Made by a program: the position numbers and the translations under genes. The notes under the pieces were generated by a model that did no database searches, was not told the origin of the DNA, and was given only the letters and a program-made list of their open reading frames with translations. Shown here piece after piece: positions 35,872-47,478 of a DNA stretch of 55,830 bases; the stretch's first letter is position 1; each line of letters opens with the position of its first letter. Origin of the DNA: Streptococcus sp. M334 (GTDB lineage Bacteria; Bacillota; Bacilli; Lactobacillales; Streptococcaceae); the NCBI RefSeq assembly GCF_000187745.1, contig NZ_GL732486.1, positions 1,333-57,162 on the forward strand, in the 5' to 3' direction.

Positions 35872-35998
35872 CAAAAGGCTTCTCTATAGAATCAAATTTT
35901 CCATATATCTGCTGAAGCTGATTTATTTCTTCATCCTTTCTTCTACTATATTTGTCACTAAATTTGTCACTAAATTTGTCACTAAATTTGACAGACAT
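35846..35998 (-). CDS. Possible 50-residue ORF with KFSD tandem repeats
   Basis: The minus strand reads MSV, then three copies of KFSD, then KYSRRKDEEINQLQQIYGKFD and a tail ending IYYQ. The three-fold repeat comes from a perfect 12-base tandem unit, TTTGTCACTAAA on the plus strand, at 35951-35986, in frame. A GAGAGG lies about 14 bases before the ATG, too far for good initiation. A truncated RUP-like end lies just upstream of it. It could be a real small protein or the remnant of a larger gene. Confidence 0.4.
   Translation of the reverse strand: MSVKFSDKFSDKFSDKYSRRKDEEINQLQQIYGKFDSIEKPFVTNSIYYQ
35951..35986. repeat. 12-base tandem repeat, three copies
   Basis: Three perfect copies of TTTGTCACTAAA with a partial fourth (TTTG) at 35987-35990. 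The 12-base period keeps a minus-strand reading frame open, encoding SDKF units, so copy number can vary without frameshift. Confidence 0.9.
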
Positions 35999-36045
35999 AT
36001 ATTGCTGATACAACCTCTCTACCTACAATCTCGCAGTTAATCTGA

Positions 36046-36081
36046 GGCTAGCTTCCTAGTTTGCTCTTTGATTTTCATTGA
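36046..36081 (+). repeat. Truncated RUP-like repeat end
   Basis: The stretch GGCTAGCTTCCTAGTTTGC through TTTTCATTGA matches the last about 35 bases of the repeat at 7308-7455. The rest of the element is missing or unrecognisable (36005-36045 is poorly related). Confidence 0.65.
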
Positions 36082-36082
36082 T

Positions 36083-36117
36083 AAAAAGAAATGCTCCTCC
36101 ACGATGGAAGAGCATTT
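36083..36117 (-). terminator. Terminator of the LtaS-like gene
   Basis: On the minus strand AAATGCTCTTCC pairs with GGAGGAGCATTT (36106-36117 and 36089-36100) around a 5-base loop, followed by CTTTTT, directly after the stop codon. Confidence 0.85.
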
Positions 36118-38268
36118 TTATTGTGATTTTGATTCGGTTTCGGCAGACTCGGGGTGGAGTTCTTGGTAACTTGGTGCCTTGAAAAGGTCAGTACTGGTTT
36201 TACCTTGTCGTTGGCTAAAGAGACTAGTTGATTGACTACCTTTTTCCTGTTCAATCTTTTGCAGAATTGGTAAGGAATTGAGGTAAGAAATACTTTCTGT
36301 ATCAACTGTTCCAAGATGATCTGCTTGGTAGAAACGTATCAAATCACCAGTTTGAATCTGGTCGCTGATTTTCAGTTGTTGACTGGCTGCCTGACGAACA
36401 CTTTCCAGTTCAGTCTGAGCTTGTTCATCAAGATTGCTGATTTCAAGACCGCTCTCAGTATAGTAGGTTCGTCCGTCATAGCTAGTATATTTTGGTGTGA
36501 CGAAGGAATTGGCAGTTCGAAAGGCAACGATTTCTTGATGATCTGGAGACAGAAGGTCTTGTCCAACTTGAAGGAAGGAATTGGACTCAATACCAAGGAG
36601 GTGTTCGAGAGTCGGTAAGATATCGATTTGTCCACCGTAGGTATTGATGATTTGCCCCTTTTCATAACCAGGCATGACTACCATAAAAGGCACTCGTTGC
36701 AACATGGCATTATCGTAGTTAGACCAGTTCTCAGAAGTCTTGCCAATCAAGGGTGCCAGCTCAGGATTGCGGGAGTTGGAAATTCCATAATGGTCTCCGT
36801 AAATGACGATGATGGATTTTTCATAGAGGCCACTTTCTTTGAGATAGGCAAAGAAAGCCTTGATGGCACTATCCAGATAGTTGGCTGTTTGGAAGTAGCC
36901 ATTGATCGTTTCATCTTTGGTTTTAGCCAAGGGGAAACCAAGCTCATCGCCAGTCAGATTGCTAGCATAGGGATAGTGATTGGACACCGTGATATACTTG
37001 GCATAAAAAGGCTGCTGTAAATGCTCCAGATATTGGATAGAATCTTTCATCATGATTTTATCATTTAAACCATATTGGAAAGAATTGCTACTGTCTTGCT
37101 TGGTGAAGTAGGATGCGTCAAAGAAGTATTGGTAGCCCCATTGTTTGTAGGTCGTATTTCGATTCCAGAAGGTCCCGATATTACCGTGAAAGACAGCACT
37201 TGATTGGTAGCCGTTTTTTGATAGGATAAAAGGTGCTGCCTGCTGGGTATTGGTACCACCGTAGTTGACCATGAAAGAACCTTGGTTAAGTCCAAACAGA
37301 CCAGTTTCCAACATAGTTTCCGCATCTGAGGTTTTACCAGCCTTGACTTGGTTAAAGATATTAGAAAAGGCTAGGGTTGATTGCGAATGGTAGAGGGAAT
37401 TAAGGAAGGGAGTGACTTCGTGTTCAGTTCCATCTATGTTGAGTTTGTAGTCAAGCAGGAATTGCTGGAAACTCTCCAAGTGGAGGTAGATTACATTTTT
37501 CCCTTTGACTAAGCCAAAATAGTCTGGATTGGGCTTAGCAGCATGTTCTTGAATATAATCTGTAATAGGTTGAAGGTCGGTCTCAGAAGCCTTGGCACGT
37601 TCCTTATTTGCACTGTAGGATTGGTTGGCACTATAGCCTAAAAAAGCTGGCAAACTAAGGGCGCGGACAACGTAATAATTAGAAAATCCTCGCGATAGGA
37701 GATCGGGACGTTCAATCTCGGCCAAGAAAAGGTTAGCAGAAAAGAGCAAGGCTGAGAGAGCAGTGATAGCAACACTCGAGCGAAATTTGAAAGGTCTCCT
37801 ATCCAAATGGATGAATTTTTTAAAGAAAAGAAAAGCCAGTACTGGGAAATCCATAAAATAGATAAAATCCCAAGGACGCAGCAACTCTAGTTCCGCAGTA
37901 CCAACAGAAACTTTGCTGACAACCTTCATGCTATTAGCCGTGATAAAGTCACTAAATTCTCGATAGTAAAAGACATTGGAATAGAGCCAAATGAATAAAA
38001 GGCTATAAATAGCTATACTAATACTATAAAAAATCTTGGTTGACCGAGCATAGAGAGCTAGAGCTAGTAGAAGGAGGCCCAAAGGAAGGGGGTTGAAAAA
38101 GGCGATAAAGGCAAGGTAATTTCCCTGCAATTTGCCTACTTGAATATCTAAGTTAAAATCAACGGTATAGGCTAATAAGGTTTTGAGCCAATAGAGGATT
38201 AAAAGGGTTAGGACAAAACCCAGTCTGGTACCCATGGCTTTTTGGATTTTGTTAAAATTAATTCTCAC
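36118..38268 (-). CDS. LtaS-family phosphoglycerol transferase / sulfatase-fold membrane enzyme
   Basis: 716 residues. Five hydrophobic segments occupy about residues 15-180, then an extracellular sulfatase-like domain. The LtaS catalytic residues are recognisable: Glu265 in HLESFQ, the threonine nucleophile Thr313 in GKTSDAE, His431 in SNHYPY and Asp492/His493 in YGDHYG. LtaS enzymes move phosphoglycerol from phosphatidylglycerol to glycolipids or polymers. Mitis-group teichoic acid is not a polyglycerol-phosphate made by LtaS, so the true product here is unclear. The start is GTG 38268 after AGGAAG. Transcribed away from the methyltransferase gene. Confidence 0.85.
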   Translation of the reverse strand: MRINFNKIQKAMGTRLGFVLTLLILYWLKTLLAYTVDFNLDIQVGKLQGNYLAFIAFFNPLPLGLLLLALALYARSTKIFYSISIAIYSLLFIWLYSNVFYYREFSDFITANSMKVVSKVSVGTAELELLRPWDFIYFMDFPVLAFLFFKKFIHLDRRPFKFRSSVAITALSALLFSANLFLAEIERPDLLSRGFSNYYVVRALSLPAFLGYSANQSYSANKERAKASETDLQPITDYIQEHAAKPNPDYFGLVKGKNVIYLHLESFQQFLLDYKLNIDGTEHEVTPFLNSLYHSQSTLAFSNIFNQVKAGKTSDAETMLETGLFGLNQGSFMVNYGGTNTQQAAPFILSKNGYQSSAVFHGNIGTFWNRNTTYKQWGYQYFFDASYFTKQDSSNSFQYGLNDKIMMKDSIQYLEHLQQPFYAKYITVSNHYPYASNLTGDELGFPLAKTKDETINGYFQTANYLDSAIKAFFAYLKESGLYEKSIIVIYGDHYGISNSRNPELAPLIGKTSENWSNYDNAMLQRVPFMVVMPGYEKGQIINTYGGQIDILPTLEHLLGIESNSFLQVGQDLLSPDHQEIVAFRTANSFVTPKYTSYDGRTYYTESGLEISNLDEQAQTELESVRQAASQQLKISDQIQTGDLIRFYQADHLGTVDTESISYLNSLPILQKIEQEKGSQSTSLFSQRQGKTSTDLFKAPSYQELHPESAETESKSQ

Positions 38269-38298
38269 ACATTTACTTCCTAATTTTTAATTAGTATT

Positions 38299-38327
38299 AG
38301 TATACCATTTTTTAAAACGAGAGTAAA
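38299..38327 (-). promoter_or_regulatory. Promoter of the LtaS-like gene
   Basis: Minus-strand extended -10 TGGTATACT (hexamer complement of 38299-38304) with a weak TTTACT -35 (complement of 38322-38327), spacing 17. Confidence 0.6.
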
Positions 38328-38348
38328 AAAGCAAGGGTAGTTTCTTTT

Positions 38349-38377
38349 TTGAGAATTGTCTAAAAATTTGATATAAT
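38349..38377 (+). promoter_or_regulatory. Promoter of a leaderless methyltransferase gene
   Basis: TTGAGA at 38349-38354 and TATAAT at 38372-38377, spacing 17. The start codon is ATG 38385, seven bases after the -10, where transcription itself should begin. Confidence 0.75.
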
Positions 38378-38384
38378 GGTAGTT

Positions 38385-39548
38385 ATGAATAGAATAAGAG
38401 TCAGTAAGCGGGTTGAAAAAAAGCTTATCAAAGGTCTAGTTTTACTAGAAGCCAGCGATCTTGAGAATGTCAATCTTAAGGAACAGGAAGTGGAAGTCCA
38501 TAGTCAAGATGGAAATTTTCTTGGGACTGCCTACCTTTCCCAACAAAACAAGGGCTTGGGCTGGTTTATCAGCAAAGATAAGGTGACCTTTAATCAAGCT
38601 TTCTTTGAAACGCTGTTTAGACAAGCTAAAGAACAGAGAAAAGCCTACTATCAAGATGATTTGACAACTGCCTTTCGTCTCTTTAATCAAGAGGGAGATG
38701 GCTTTGGCGGGCTGACAGTGGACCTTTATGGCGACTATGCTGTCTTTTCTTGGTATAACTCTTATGTTTATCAGATTCGCAAGGTTATCTCAGAAGCCTT
38801 TAGACAGGTTTTCCCTGAGGTTTTAGGAGCCTATGAGAAGATCCGCTTTAAGGGGTTAGACTATGAATCTGCCCATATTTATGGCCAAGATGCACCTGAC
38901 TTTTTCACTGTTTTGGAAAATGGTGTCCTGTATCAAGTCTTTATGAATGATGGCTTGATGACAGGGATTTTCCTAGATCAGCATGAAGTTCGCGGTAGTT
39001 TAGTGGATGGATTGGCTATGGGTAAATCCTTGCTCAACATGTTTTCTTATACAGCAGCCTTTGCAGTAGCTGCAGCCATGGGAGGAGCAAGCCAGACAAC
39101 TTCGGTTGATTTAGCCAAACGTTCACGAGAATTGTCGGAAGCGCATTTTCAGGCAAATGGAATCAGCACAGACGAGCATCGTTTTGTGGTCATGGATGTC
39201 TTTGAGTATTTCAAATATGCCAAGCGAAAAGGCTTGACCTACGATGTGATTGTCCTAGATCCGCCTAGCTTTGCTCGGAACAAAAAACAAACATTTTCTG
39301 TGGTCAAGGATTATCACAAGTTGATTTCCCAGAGTCTTGAGATTTTAAATTCGGGAGGGATTATCATTGCTAGTACTAATGCTGCCAATGTTTCCCGTCA
39401 GAAATTTACAGAACAAATTGATAAAGGCTTTGCAGGAAGAAGTTACCAGATTTTAAACAAATACGGTCTTCCAGCAGATTTCGCCTATAATAAAAAAGAT
39501 GAAAGTAGTAATTACCTCAAGGTGATTAGTATGAAGGTTAGTAAATGA
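38385..39548 (+). CDS. RlmI-like class I rRNA m5C methyltransferase (PUA plus Rossmann)
   Basis: 387 residues from ATG 38385; the in-frame ATG at 38376 overlaps the -10 box and cannot be in the transcript. An N-terminal PUA-like domain (about 1-75) is followed by an RlmI/YccW-type linker and a SAM domain: [51 protein letters not shown] and motif [14 protein letters not shown]. The target in 23S rRNA is inferred only by family. It overlaps aroD by 4 bases, so it heads the aromatic amino acid operon. Confidence 0.87.
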   Translation: MNRIRVSKRVEKKLIKGLVLLEASDLENVNLKEQEVEVHSQDGNFLGTAYLSQQNKGLGWFISKDKVTFNQAFFETLFRQAKEQRKAYYQDDLTTAFRLFNQEGDGFGGLTVDLYGDYAVFSWYNSYVYQIRKVISEAFRQVFPEVLGAYEKIRFKGLDYESAHIYGQDAPDFFTVLENGVLYQVFMNDGLMTGIFLDQHEVRGSLVDGLAMGKSLLNMFSYTAAFAVAAAMGGASQTTSVDLAKRSRELSEAHFQANGISTDEHRFVVMDVFEYFKYAKRKGLTYDVIVLDPPSFARNKKQTFSVVKDYHKLISQSLEILNSGGIIIASTNAANVSRQKFTEQIDKGFAGRSYQILNKYGLPADFAYNKKDESSNYLKVISMKVSK

Positions 39549-40222
39549 AATTAATCGTTTCAGTAATGCCAAGAAGTTTAGAGGAGGCTCAGGCTCTGGA
39601 TGCCACGAGGTATCAAGATGTTGATATTATTGAATGGCGCGCCGACTATCTGCCTAAAGAAGCGATTTTGCAGGTAGCTCCAGCTATTTTTGAAAAATTC
39701 GCAGGCCGTGAGTTGGTTTTCACCCTGCGAACTCGCTCTGAAGGGGGAGAAATCGACCTTTCTTCAGAAGAATATATCCATCTAATCAAGGAAGTGGCGC
39801 AACTCTATCAACCAGACTATATTGATTTTGAGTACTACAGCTACAAGGATGTTTTTGAGGAAATGCTGGACTTCCCAAATCTCGTTTTGAGTTACCACAA
39901 TTTCCAAGAAACACCTGAAAACATGATGGAAATCTTGTCAGAGTTGACGAGCCTAAATCCAAAACTTGTTAAGGTTGCGGTGATGGCTCACACGGAGCAG
40001 GATGTGCTAGACTTGATGAACTATACACGAGGCTTTAAAACTCTCAATCCTGAGCAGGAATATGTAACTATTTCTATGGGAAAGGTGGGTAAGGTCTCTC
40101 GTATCACTGCAGATGTGACTGGTTCGAGCTGGTCCTTTGCTAGTCTAGATGAGGCAAGTGCCCCGGGTCAGATTTCTCTAGCTAACATGAAAAAAATCAG
40201 GGAGATTTTGGATGAAGCTTGA
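39545..40222 (+). CDS. aroD: 3-dehydroquinate dehydratase, type I
   Basis: 225 residues of the type I (Schiff-base) class. EWRADYL holds the conserved acidic pair, SYHNFQETP the catalytic histidine and [10 protein letters not shown] the Schiff-base lysine. It converts 3-dehydroquinate to 3-dehydroshikimate, the third step of the shikimate pathway. ATGA overlap with the methyltransferase and an 11-base overlap with aroE indicate one operon. Confidence 0.94.
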   Translation: MKLIVSVMPRSLEEAQALDATRYQDVDIIEWRADYLPKEAILQVAPAIFEKFAGRELVFTLRTRSEGGEIDLSSEEYIHLIKEVAQLYQPDYIDFEYYSYKDVFEEMLDFPNLVLSYHNFQETPENMMEILSELTSLNPKLVKVAVMAHTEQDVLDLMNYTRGFKTLNPEQEYVTISMGKVGKVSRITADVTGSSWSFASLDEASAPGQISLANMKKIREILDEA

Positions 40223-41066
40223 TGGCTATACACGCTTAGCTGCCGTTGTTGCCAATCCAATTAAGCATTCGATTTCCCCCTTTATTCACAACAGCGCCTT
40301 TGAGGCGACAGCTACCAACGGTGCTTATGTGGCTTGGGAGATTGAAGCGGATGACTTGGAAGTCACAGTGGCTAATATTCGTCGCTACCAGATGTTTGGC
40401 ATCAACCTGTCTATGCCCTATAAGGAGCAGGTGATTCCTTATTTGGATGAGCTGAGTGACGAAGCGCACTTGATTGGTGCGGTCAATACGGTTGTCAATC
40501 ATAATGGCAATTTAATTGGATATAATACAGATGGCAAGGGATTTTTTAAGAGCTTGCCTTCTTTTACAATTACAGGTAAGAAGATGACCCTGCTTGGTGC
40601 AGGTGGTGCGGCCAAGTCCATTTTGGCACAAGCTATTTTGGACGGCGTCAGTCAGATTTCAGTCTTTGTTCGTTCAGTCTCTATTGAAAAAACAAGACCT
40701 TACCTAGACAAGTTACAGGAGCAGACAGGCTTTAAAGTGGACTTGTATGCTTTAGAATATGTTTCTGAACTGCAAGAAAGGATTGCCGAGTCGGATTTAC
40801 TGGTCAATGCTACCAGTGTGGGCATGGATGGCCAATCGTCTCCAGTTCCTGAAAACTTAGTCTTACCAGAAACTCTCTTAGTAGCAGATATCATTTACCA
40901 ACCCTTTGAAACACCATTTTTGAAATGGGCTAGGAGGCAGGGCAATCCAGCGGTCAATGGTCTGGGAATGTTGCTCTATCAGGCTGCAGAAGCTTTTCAA
41001 CTGTGGACAGGAAAGGAAATGCCAACAGAAGAAATTTGGCAGTCTTTAACAGAAAAATACCAATAA
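40212..41066 (+). CDS. aroE: Shikimate dehydrogenase
   Basis: 284 residues. The substrate motif [13 protein letters not shown] is near the N-terminus, the catalytic lysine is in [10 protein letters not shown], the NADP motif is [12 protein letters not shown], and [19 protein letters not shown] is at the end. It reduces 3-dehydroshikimate to shikimate. It begins within the aroD 3' end and is followed by aroB after 18 bases. Confidence 0.94.
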   Translation: MKLDGYTRLAAVVANPIKHSISPFIHNSAFEATATNGAYVAWEIEADDLEVTVANIRRYQMFGINLSMPYKEQVIPYLDELSDEAHLIGAVNTVVNHNGNLIGYNTDGKGFFKSLPSFTITGKKMTLLGAGGAAKSILAQAILDGVSQISVFVRSVSIEKTRPYLDKLQEQTGFKVDLYALEYVSELQERIAESDLLVNATSVGMDGQSSPVPENLVLPETLLVADIIYQPFETPFLKWARRQGNPAVNGLGMLLYQAAEAFQLWTGKEMPTEEIWQSLTEKYQ

Positions 41067-41084
41067 AGAAAAGGAGATTCTCCT

Positions 41085-42152
41085 ATGAAAATCAGAATCG
41101 ATATTCCTCATCATCCTTATGATATTCAGATTGAAAAAGGCTGTCTGGCTCAGGCTGGTCAATGGTTGCGAGAACTTTGGCAACCACAAAAAGTGGTTAT
41201 AGTAACTGACAACCATGTAGCCTCTCTCTATGCAGAGAAAGTCAAGCTCAGCCTAGAAGATGCTGGTTTTCAGGTAGCGGTATTTGACTTTTTGGAAGGG
41301 GAAGAAAGAAAGAATTTGACCACTGTTCAGAAAGTCTATGAATTTTTAGTCAAGCAAGGTCTGACTCGTAGCGATGGAATCGTGGCTCTTGGTGGCGGTG
41401 TCGTTGGGGATTTGGCTGGTTTTGTGGCCTCTACCTATATGCGGGGCATTCACTTTGTTCAGATTCCGACTAGTTTGACAGCCCAGGTTGATTCTTCTAT
41501 CGGTGGAAAGACAGGCGTCAATACTCCATTTGCTAAGAATATGGTAGGAACTTTTGCCCAGCCAGACGGGGTTCTGATTGACCCACTTGTCCTTGAAACG
41601 CTTGGAAAAAGAGAGTTGTTTGAAGGAATGGGTGAAGTTATCAAGTATGGCTTGATTGAGGATCCAGAACTGTGGGCTCTCTTGACGGAGCTGGACGGTT
41701 CTGTAGAGAGCATTCTGGAATATGCAGAGATTTTGATTGAACATTCTTGTCAGGTCAAGCGCAAGATGGTAGTTGAGGATGAGTTGGACAATGGTGTTCG
41801 CCTTTACCTCAATTTTGGCCATACAATTGGTCATGCCATTGAAGCGACTGCCGGTTATGGAAAGGTCATGCATGGAGAGGCTGTAGCCATGGGCATGGTT
41901 CAGATTTCCAAAGTTGCTGAGGAAAAAGGTTTTATGCCAGCTGGTATTACCCAATCTATCACCGAGATGTGTCAGAAGTTTGGTTTGCCTGTTGACTATG
42001 AAAACTGGGATGTTGATAAGCTTTATCAGGCTTTGACTCATGATAAGAAGGCGCGTGGAAATACCTTGAAATTGGTCTTGGTACCAGAGCTTGGTTCAGC
42101 GACCATACACCCAGTTTCTCTAGAAGAGATGAAAGACTACTTGGTAAAATAA
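41085..42152 (+). CDS. aroB: 3-dehydroquinate synthase
   Basis: 355 residues. NAD-binding [20 protein letters not shown], substrate region [21 protein letters not shown] and metal ligands in [12 protein letters not shown] and [10 protein letters not shown]. It cyclises DAHP to 3-dehydroquinate. Preceded by AAAGGAGA, followed 9 bases later by aroC. Confidence 0.95.
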   Translation: MKIRIDIPHHPYDIQIEKGCLAQAGQWLRELWQPQKVVIVTDNHVASLYAEKVKLSLEDAGFQVAVFDFLEGEERKNLTTVQKVYEFLVKQGLTRSDGIVALGGGVVGDLAGFVASTYMRGIHFVQIPTSLTAQVDSSIGGKTGVNTPFAKNMVGTFAQPDGVLIDPLVLETLGKRELFEGMGEVIKYGLIEDPELWALLTELDGSVESILEYAEILIEHSCQVKRKMVVEDELDNGVRLYLNFGHTIGHAIEATAGYGKVMHGEAVAMGMVQISKVAEEKGFMPAGITQSITEMCQKFGLPVDYENWDVDKLYQALTHDKKARGNTLKLVLVPELGSATIHPVSLEEMKDYLVK

Positions 42153-42161
42153 GGAGAGTGT

Positions 42162-43328
42162 ATGAGATATTTAACAGCAGGAGAATCACACGGCCCGCGT
42201 CTGACAGCTATCATTGAAGGAATTCCAGCTGGGCTTCCTTTGACAGTAGAGGACATCAATGAGGACCTTAAACGCCGTCAGGGTGGCTACGGTCGTGGCG
42301 GTCGTATGAAAATTGAGAGTGATCAGGTTGTCTTTACTTCTGGCGTTCGCCATGGGAAGACGACAGGGGCTCCCATTACCATGGATGTCATCAATAAGGA
42401 CCATCAAAAATGGCTGGACATCATGTCTGCGGAGGACATTGAAGACCGCCTTAAAAGCAAACGAAAAATCACCCATCCTCGTCCAGGTCACGCCGACTTG
42501 GTTGGGGGGATCAAGTACCGTTTTGATGATTTAAGAAATTCTTTGGAGCGTTCATCTGCCCGTGAAACCACCATGCGAGTAGCAGTTGGAGCTGTAGCCA
42601 AACGCCTCTTGGCTGAACTGGATATGGAGATTGCCAACCATGTCGTGGTCTTTGGTGGCAAGGAAATCGATGTTCCTGAGAATCTCACAGTTGCTGAGAT
42701 TAAGGAGCGAGCTGCCCAGTCTGAAGTTTCTATTGTCAACCAAGAACGGGAACAGGAAATCAAGGACTATATTGATCAAATCAAGCGTGATGGTGATACC
42801 ATCGGTGGGGTTGTAGAGACAGTCGTCGGAGGTGTTCCAGTTGGTCTTGGTTCCTATGTCCAATGGGACAGAAAATTAGATGCCAGACTTGCCCAAGCTG
42901 TCGTCTCTATCAATGCCTTTAAAGGGGTAGAATTTGGTCTTGGCTTTGAAGCTGGTTACCGTAAAGGTAGCCAAGTTATGGACGAAATTCTCTGGTCTAA
43001 AGAAGACGGCTATACCCGTCGTACCAATAATTTAGGTGGCTTTGAAGGTGGTATGACCAATGGGCAACCCATCGTTGTTCGAGGCGTTATGAAGCCCATT
43101 CCTACTCTCTACAAACCACTCATGAGTGTGGATATCGAAACCCATGAACCTTACAAGGCAACCGTTGAGAGAAGTGATCCGACTGCTCTTCCAGCTGCAG
43201 GCGTAGTTATGGAAGCTGTTGTGGCAACGGTTCTGGCACAAGAAATCCTTGAAAAATTCTCATCAGATAATCTAGAGGAATTAAAAGAAGCGGTAGCCAA
43301 ACACCGAGACTATACAAAGAACTATTAA
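42162..43328 (+). CDS. aroC: Chorismate synthase
   Basis: 388 residues. It begins with the signature [19 protein letters not shown], then [12 protein letters not shown] and the second and third signatures around [18 protein letters not shown] and [16 protein letters not shown]. The flavin-dependent enzyme converts EPSP to chorismate. Preceded by AAGGAGAG; 9 bases before tyrA. Confidence 0.96.
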   Translation: MRYLTAGESHGPRLTAIIEGIPAGLPLTVEDINEDLKRRQGGYGRGGRMKIESDQVVFTSGVRHGKTTGAPITMDVINKDHQKWLDIMSAEDIEDRLKSKRKITHPRPGHADLVGGIKYRFDDLRNSLERSSARETTMRVAVGAVAKRLLAELDMEIANHVVVFGGKEIDVPENLTVAEIKERAAQSEVSIVNQEREQEIKDYIDQIKRDGDTIGGVVETVVGGVPVGLGSYVQWDRKLDARLAQAVVSINAFKGVEFGLGFEAGYRKGSQVMDEILWSKEDGYTRRTNNLGGFEGGMTNGQPIVVRGVMKPIPTLYKPLMSVDIETHEPYKATVERSDPTALPAAGVVMEAVVATVLAQEILEKFSSDNLEELKEAVAKHRDYTKNY

Positions 43329-43337
43329 GGAGTTCCT

Positions 43338-44441
43338 ATGGCAAAAACAATCTATATCGCAGGTCTTGGTTTGATCGGTGCCTCGATGGCACTTGGTATC
43401 AAACGCGATCATCCAGATTATGAAATTTTAGGTTATAATCGTAGTCAAGCTTCGAGAGATATTGCCTTGAAAGAAGGTATGATTGACCGTGCAACGGATG
43501 ATTTTGCCAGTTTTGCTCCTATGGCAGATATCATCATTCTCAGTTTGCCAATCAAACAAACCATTGCTTTCATTAAGGAATTGGCCAACTTGGACTTGAA
43601 AGAAGGAGTGATTATTTCAGATGCTGGTTCGACTAAGTCAGCCATTGTGGATGTGGCGGAGCAGTATTTGGCTGGCAAACCTGTTCGCTTTGTCGGGGCC
43701 CATCCCATGGCCGGTAGTCACAAGACAGGGGCTGCTTCGGCAGATGTCAATCTTTTTGAAAATGCCTATTATATCTTTACACCTTCGAGCCTGACAAGTT
43801 CTGATACGCTTGAGGAAATGAAGGACTTGCTTTCAGGTCTTCATGCTCGCTTTATCGAGATTGATGCCAAGGAGCATGATCGTGTAACTTCTCAGATTAG
43901 CCATTTTCCTCATATTCTAGCTTCTAGTCTAATGGAGCAGACCGCGGTTTATGCTCAAGAACATGAGATGGCAAGGCGCTTTGCGGCAGGTGGTTTTCGA
44001 GATATGACTCGGATTGCGGAAAGCGAGCCGGGGATGTGGACTTCCATTCTCTTGTCTAATCGTGAGACTATTATAGACCGAATTGAGGATTTCAAGGAAC
44101 GTTTGGAAGCGATTGGTCAGGCCATCAGCAAGGGAGATGAGGAGCAAATCTGGAATTTTTTCAACCAAGCGCGTGAGCAACGTCAGGCCATGGAAATCCA
44201 TAAGCGTGGCGGTGTGGATAGCTCTTATGACCTCTATGTCGATGTTCCCGATGAAGAAGATGTCATCTTGCGGATTTTGGAACTACTACGTGGAACTTCC
44301 TTGGTCAATATCCATATCAACGAGGAAAATCGTGAAGACATTCACGGGATCCTACAAATTTCATTTAAAAATGCTCGAGACTTGGAAAGAGCTGAACATC
44401 TAATAACAGAAAATACCGACTACACAGTCGTTGTCAAATAA
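43338..44441 (+). CDS. tyrA: Prephenate dehydrogenase with C-terminal ACT domain
   Basis: 367 residues. The NAD motif [12 protein letters not shown] is at 9-20; [14 protein letters not shown] and [11 protein letters not shown] are typical of TyrA. The last about 75 residues ([21 protein letters not shown] onwards, given in part) form an ACT domain, which in this family confers inhibition by tyrosine. It converts prephenate to 4-hydroxyphenylpyruvate. Follows aroC after AAGGAG. Confidence 0.94.
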   Translation: MAKTIYIAGLGLIGASMALGIKRDHPDYEILGYNRSQASRDIALKEGMIDRATDDFASFAPMADIIILSLPIKQTIAFIKELANLDLKEGVIISDAGSTKSAIVDVAEQYLAGKPVRFVGAHPMAGSHKTGAASADVNLFENAYYIFTPSSLTSSDTLEEMKDLLSGLHARFIEIDAKEHDRVTSQISHFPHILASSLMEQTAVYAQEHEMARRFAAGGFRDMTRIAESEPGMWTSILLSNRETIIDRIEDFKERLEAIGQAISKGDEEQIWNFFNQAREQRQAMEIHKRGGVDSSYDLYVDVPDEEDVILRILELLRGTSLVNIHINEENREDIHGILQISFKNARDLERAEHLITENTDYTVVVK

Positions 44442-44451
44442 GGAGAACATC

Positions 44452-44790
44452 ATGTCAAATATTTACGATAGCGCTAACGAACTCAGTCGCGCTTTACGCG
44501 AATTACCAGAATACAAGGCTGTCAAAGCAGCTAAAGATGCTATTTCAGCAGATGCTGAGGCAAGTAAAATCTTTACAGAATATGTTGCCTTCCAAGACGA
44601 AATTCAAAGACTGGCACAGACAGGTCAAATGCCAGACGCTTCCTTCCAAGCGAAGATGGAAGGCTTTGGCAAGCAGATTCAAGGAAATAGCCTCTTGTCA
44701 GAATTCTTTACCAAGCAACAACAATTGGCCATTTACCTTTCTGACATTGAAAAAATTGTTTTCGAACCAGTTTCAGAATTGCTAAAATAA
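44452..44790 (+). CDS. YlbF/YmcA family protein (UPF0342)
   Basis: 112 residues from ATG 44452, after AAGGAG; the longer reading from 44431 overlaps tyrA. It is all helical, with a conserved [23 protein letters not shown] start and a [22 protein letters not shown] middle. Relatives of YlbF/YmcA act in the Y-complex controlling RNase Y in Bacillus; a similar role here is inference. It sits inside the aromatic amino acid gene cluster without an obvious link. Confidence 0.8.
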   Translation: MSNIYDSANELSRALRELPEYKAVKAAKDAISADAEASKIFTEYVAFQDEIQRLAQTGQMPDASFQAKMEGFGKQIQGNSLLSEFFTKQQQLAIYLSDIEKIVFEPVSELLK

Positions 44791-46629
<1,839 letters not shown>

Positions 46630-46633
<4 letters not shown>

Positions 46634-47478
46634 AAATTGCTTATCTAGGTCCTAAGGGATCGTTTTCACACCATGTTGTGCAGACAGCTTTTCCTCATGA
46701 GGAATTGCAGGCTTTTGCCAACATTACAGATGTCATCAAGGCTTATGAGCAAGGATTAGTGGACTATTCTGTGGTGCCAGTTGAAAATTCTATCGAGGGT
46801 AGTGTTCATGAAACCTTGGACTACCTTTTTCATCAGGCTCGCATCCAAGCAGTTGCAGAAATCGTTCAGCCCATTCATCAGCAGTTGATGGTGGTTCCAG
46901 GTCATACTAAGATTGAAAAGATTTTTTCTCACCCACAAGCCTTGGCACAAGGAAAGAAATTCATCGATGAACAATATCCAGAGGCTCAAATCGAGGTAAC
47001 AGCTAGTACAGCTTATGCGGCCCGTTTTATTTCCGAACATCCTAATCAGCCTTTTGCGGCTATTGCACCAAGAAGTTCTGCTGAAGAATATGGCTTAGAA
47101 CTGATTGCCGAGGATATTCAAGAAATGGAAGCCAATTTCACACGCTTCTGGGTTCTGGGAGCTGAAAAGCCTAGTATGCCCTTGCAAGCACAAACTGAAA
47201 AAATGAGTTTGGCCTTGACCTTACCTGACAACCTTCCAGGCGCACTTTATAAGGCTCTGTCTACTTTTGCTTGGCGGGGAATTGACCTGACAAAAATTGA
47301 AAGTCGACCACTCAAGACAGCACTGGGAGAATACTTTTTCATTATCGATGTGGACTATGCTGATAAGGACTTGGTCCACTTTGCCCAAAAAGAATTAGAA
47401 GCGATTGGAATCCAATATAAAGTATTGGGCGCCTATCCTATTTATCCAATATTAGACCATGGAAAGGAGAGAAGATGA
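46630..47478 (+). CDS. pheA: Prephenate dehydratase
   Basis: 282 residues. The catalytic domain starts KIAYLGPKGSFSHHVVQTAF, has VPVENSIEGSVHETLD, and the TRF motif is in NFTRFWVLG. A C-terminal ACT domain contains the ESRP motif (KIESRPLKTALGEYFF), which binds phenylalanine for feedback inhibition. It makes phenylpyruvate from prephenate. No chorismate mutase domain is fused. Overlaps aroK and the next gene by 4 bases each. Confidence 0.95.

Noticed and set aside
35951..35990. The 12-base repeats as a CRISPR array
   Set aside because: The units are directly adjacent without spacers and too short; they keep a coding frame.
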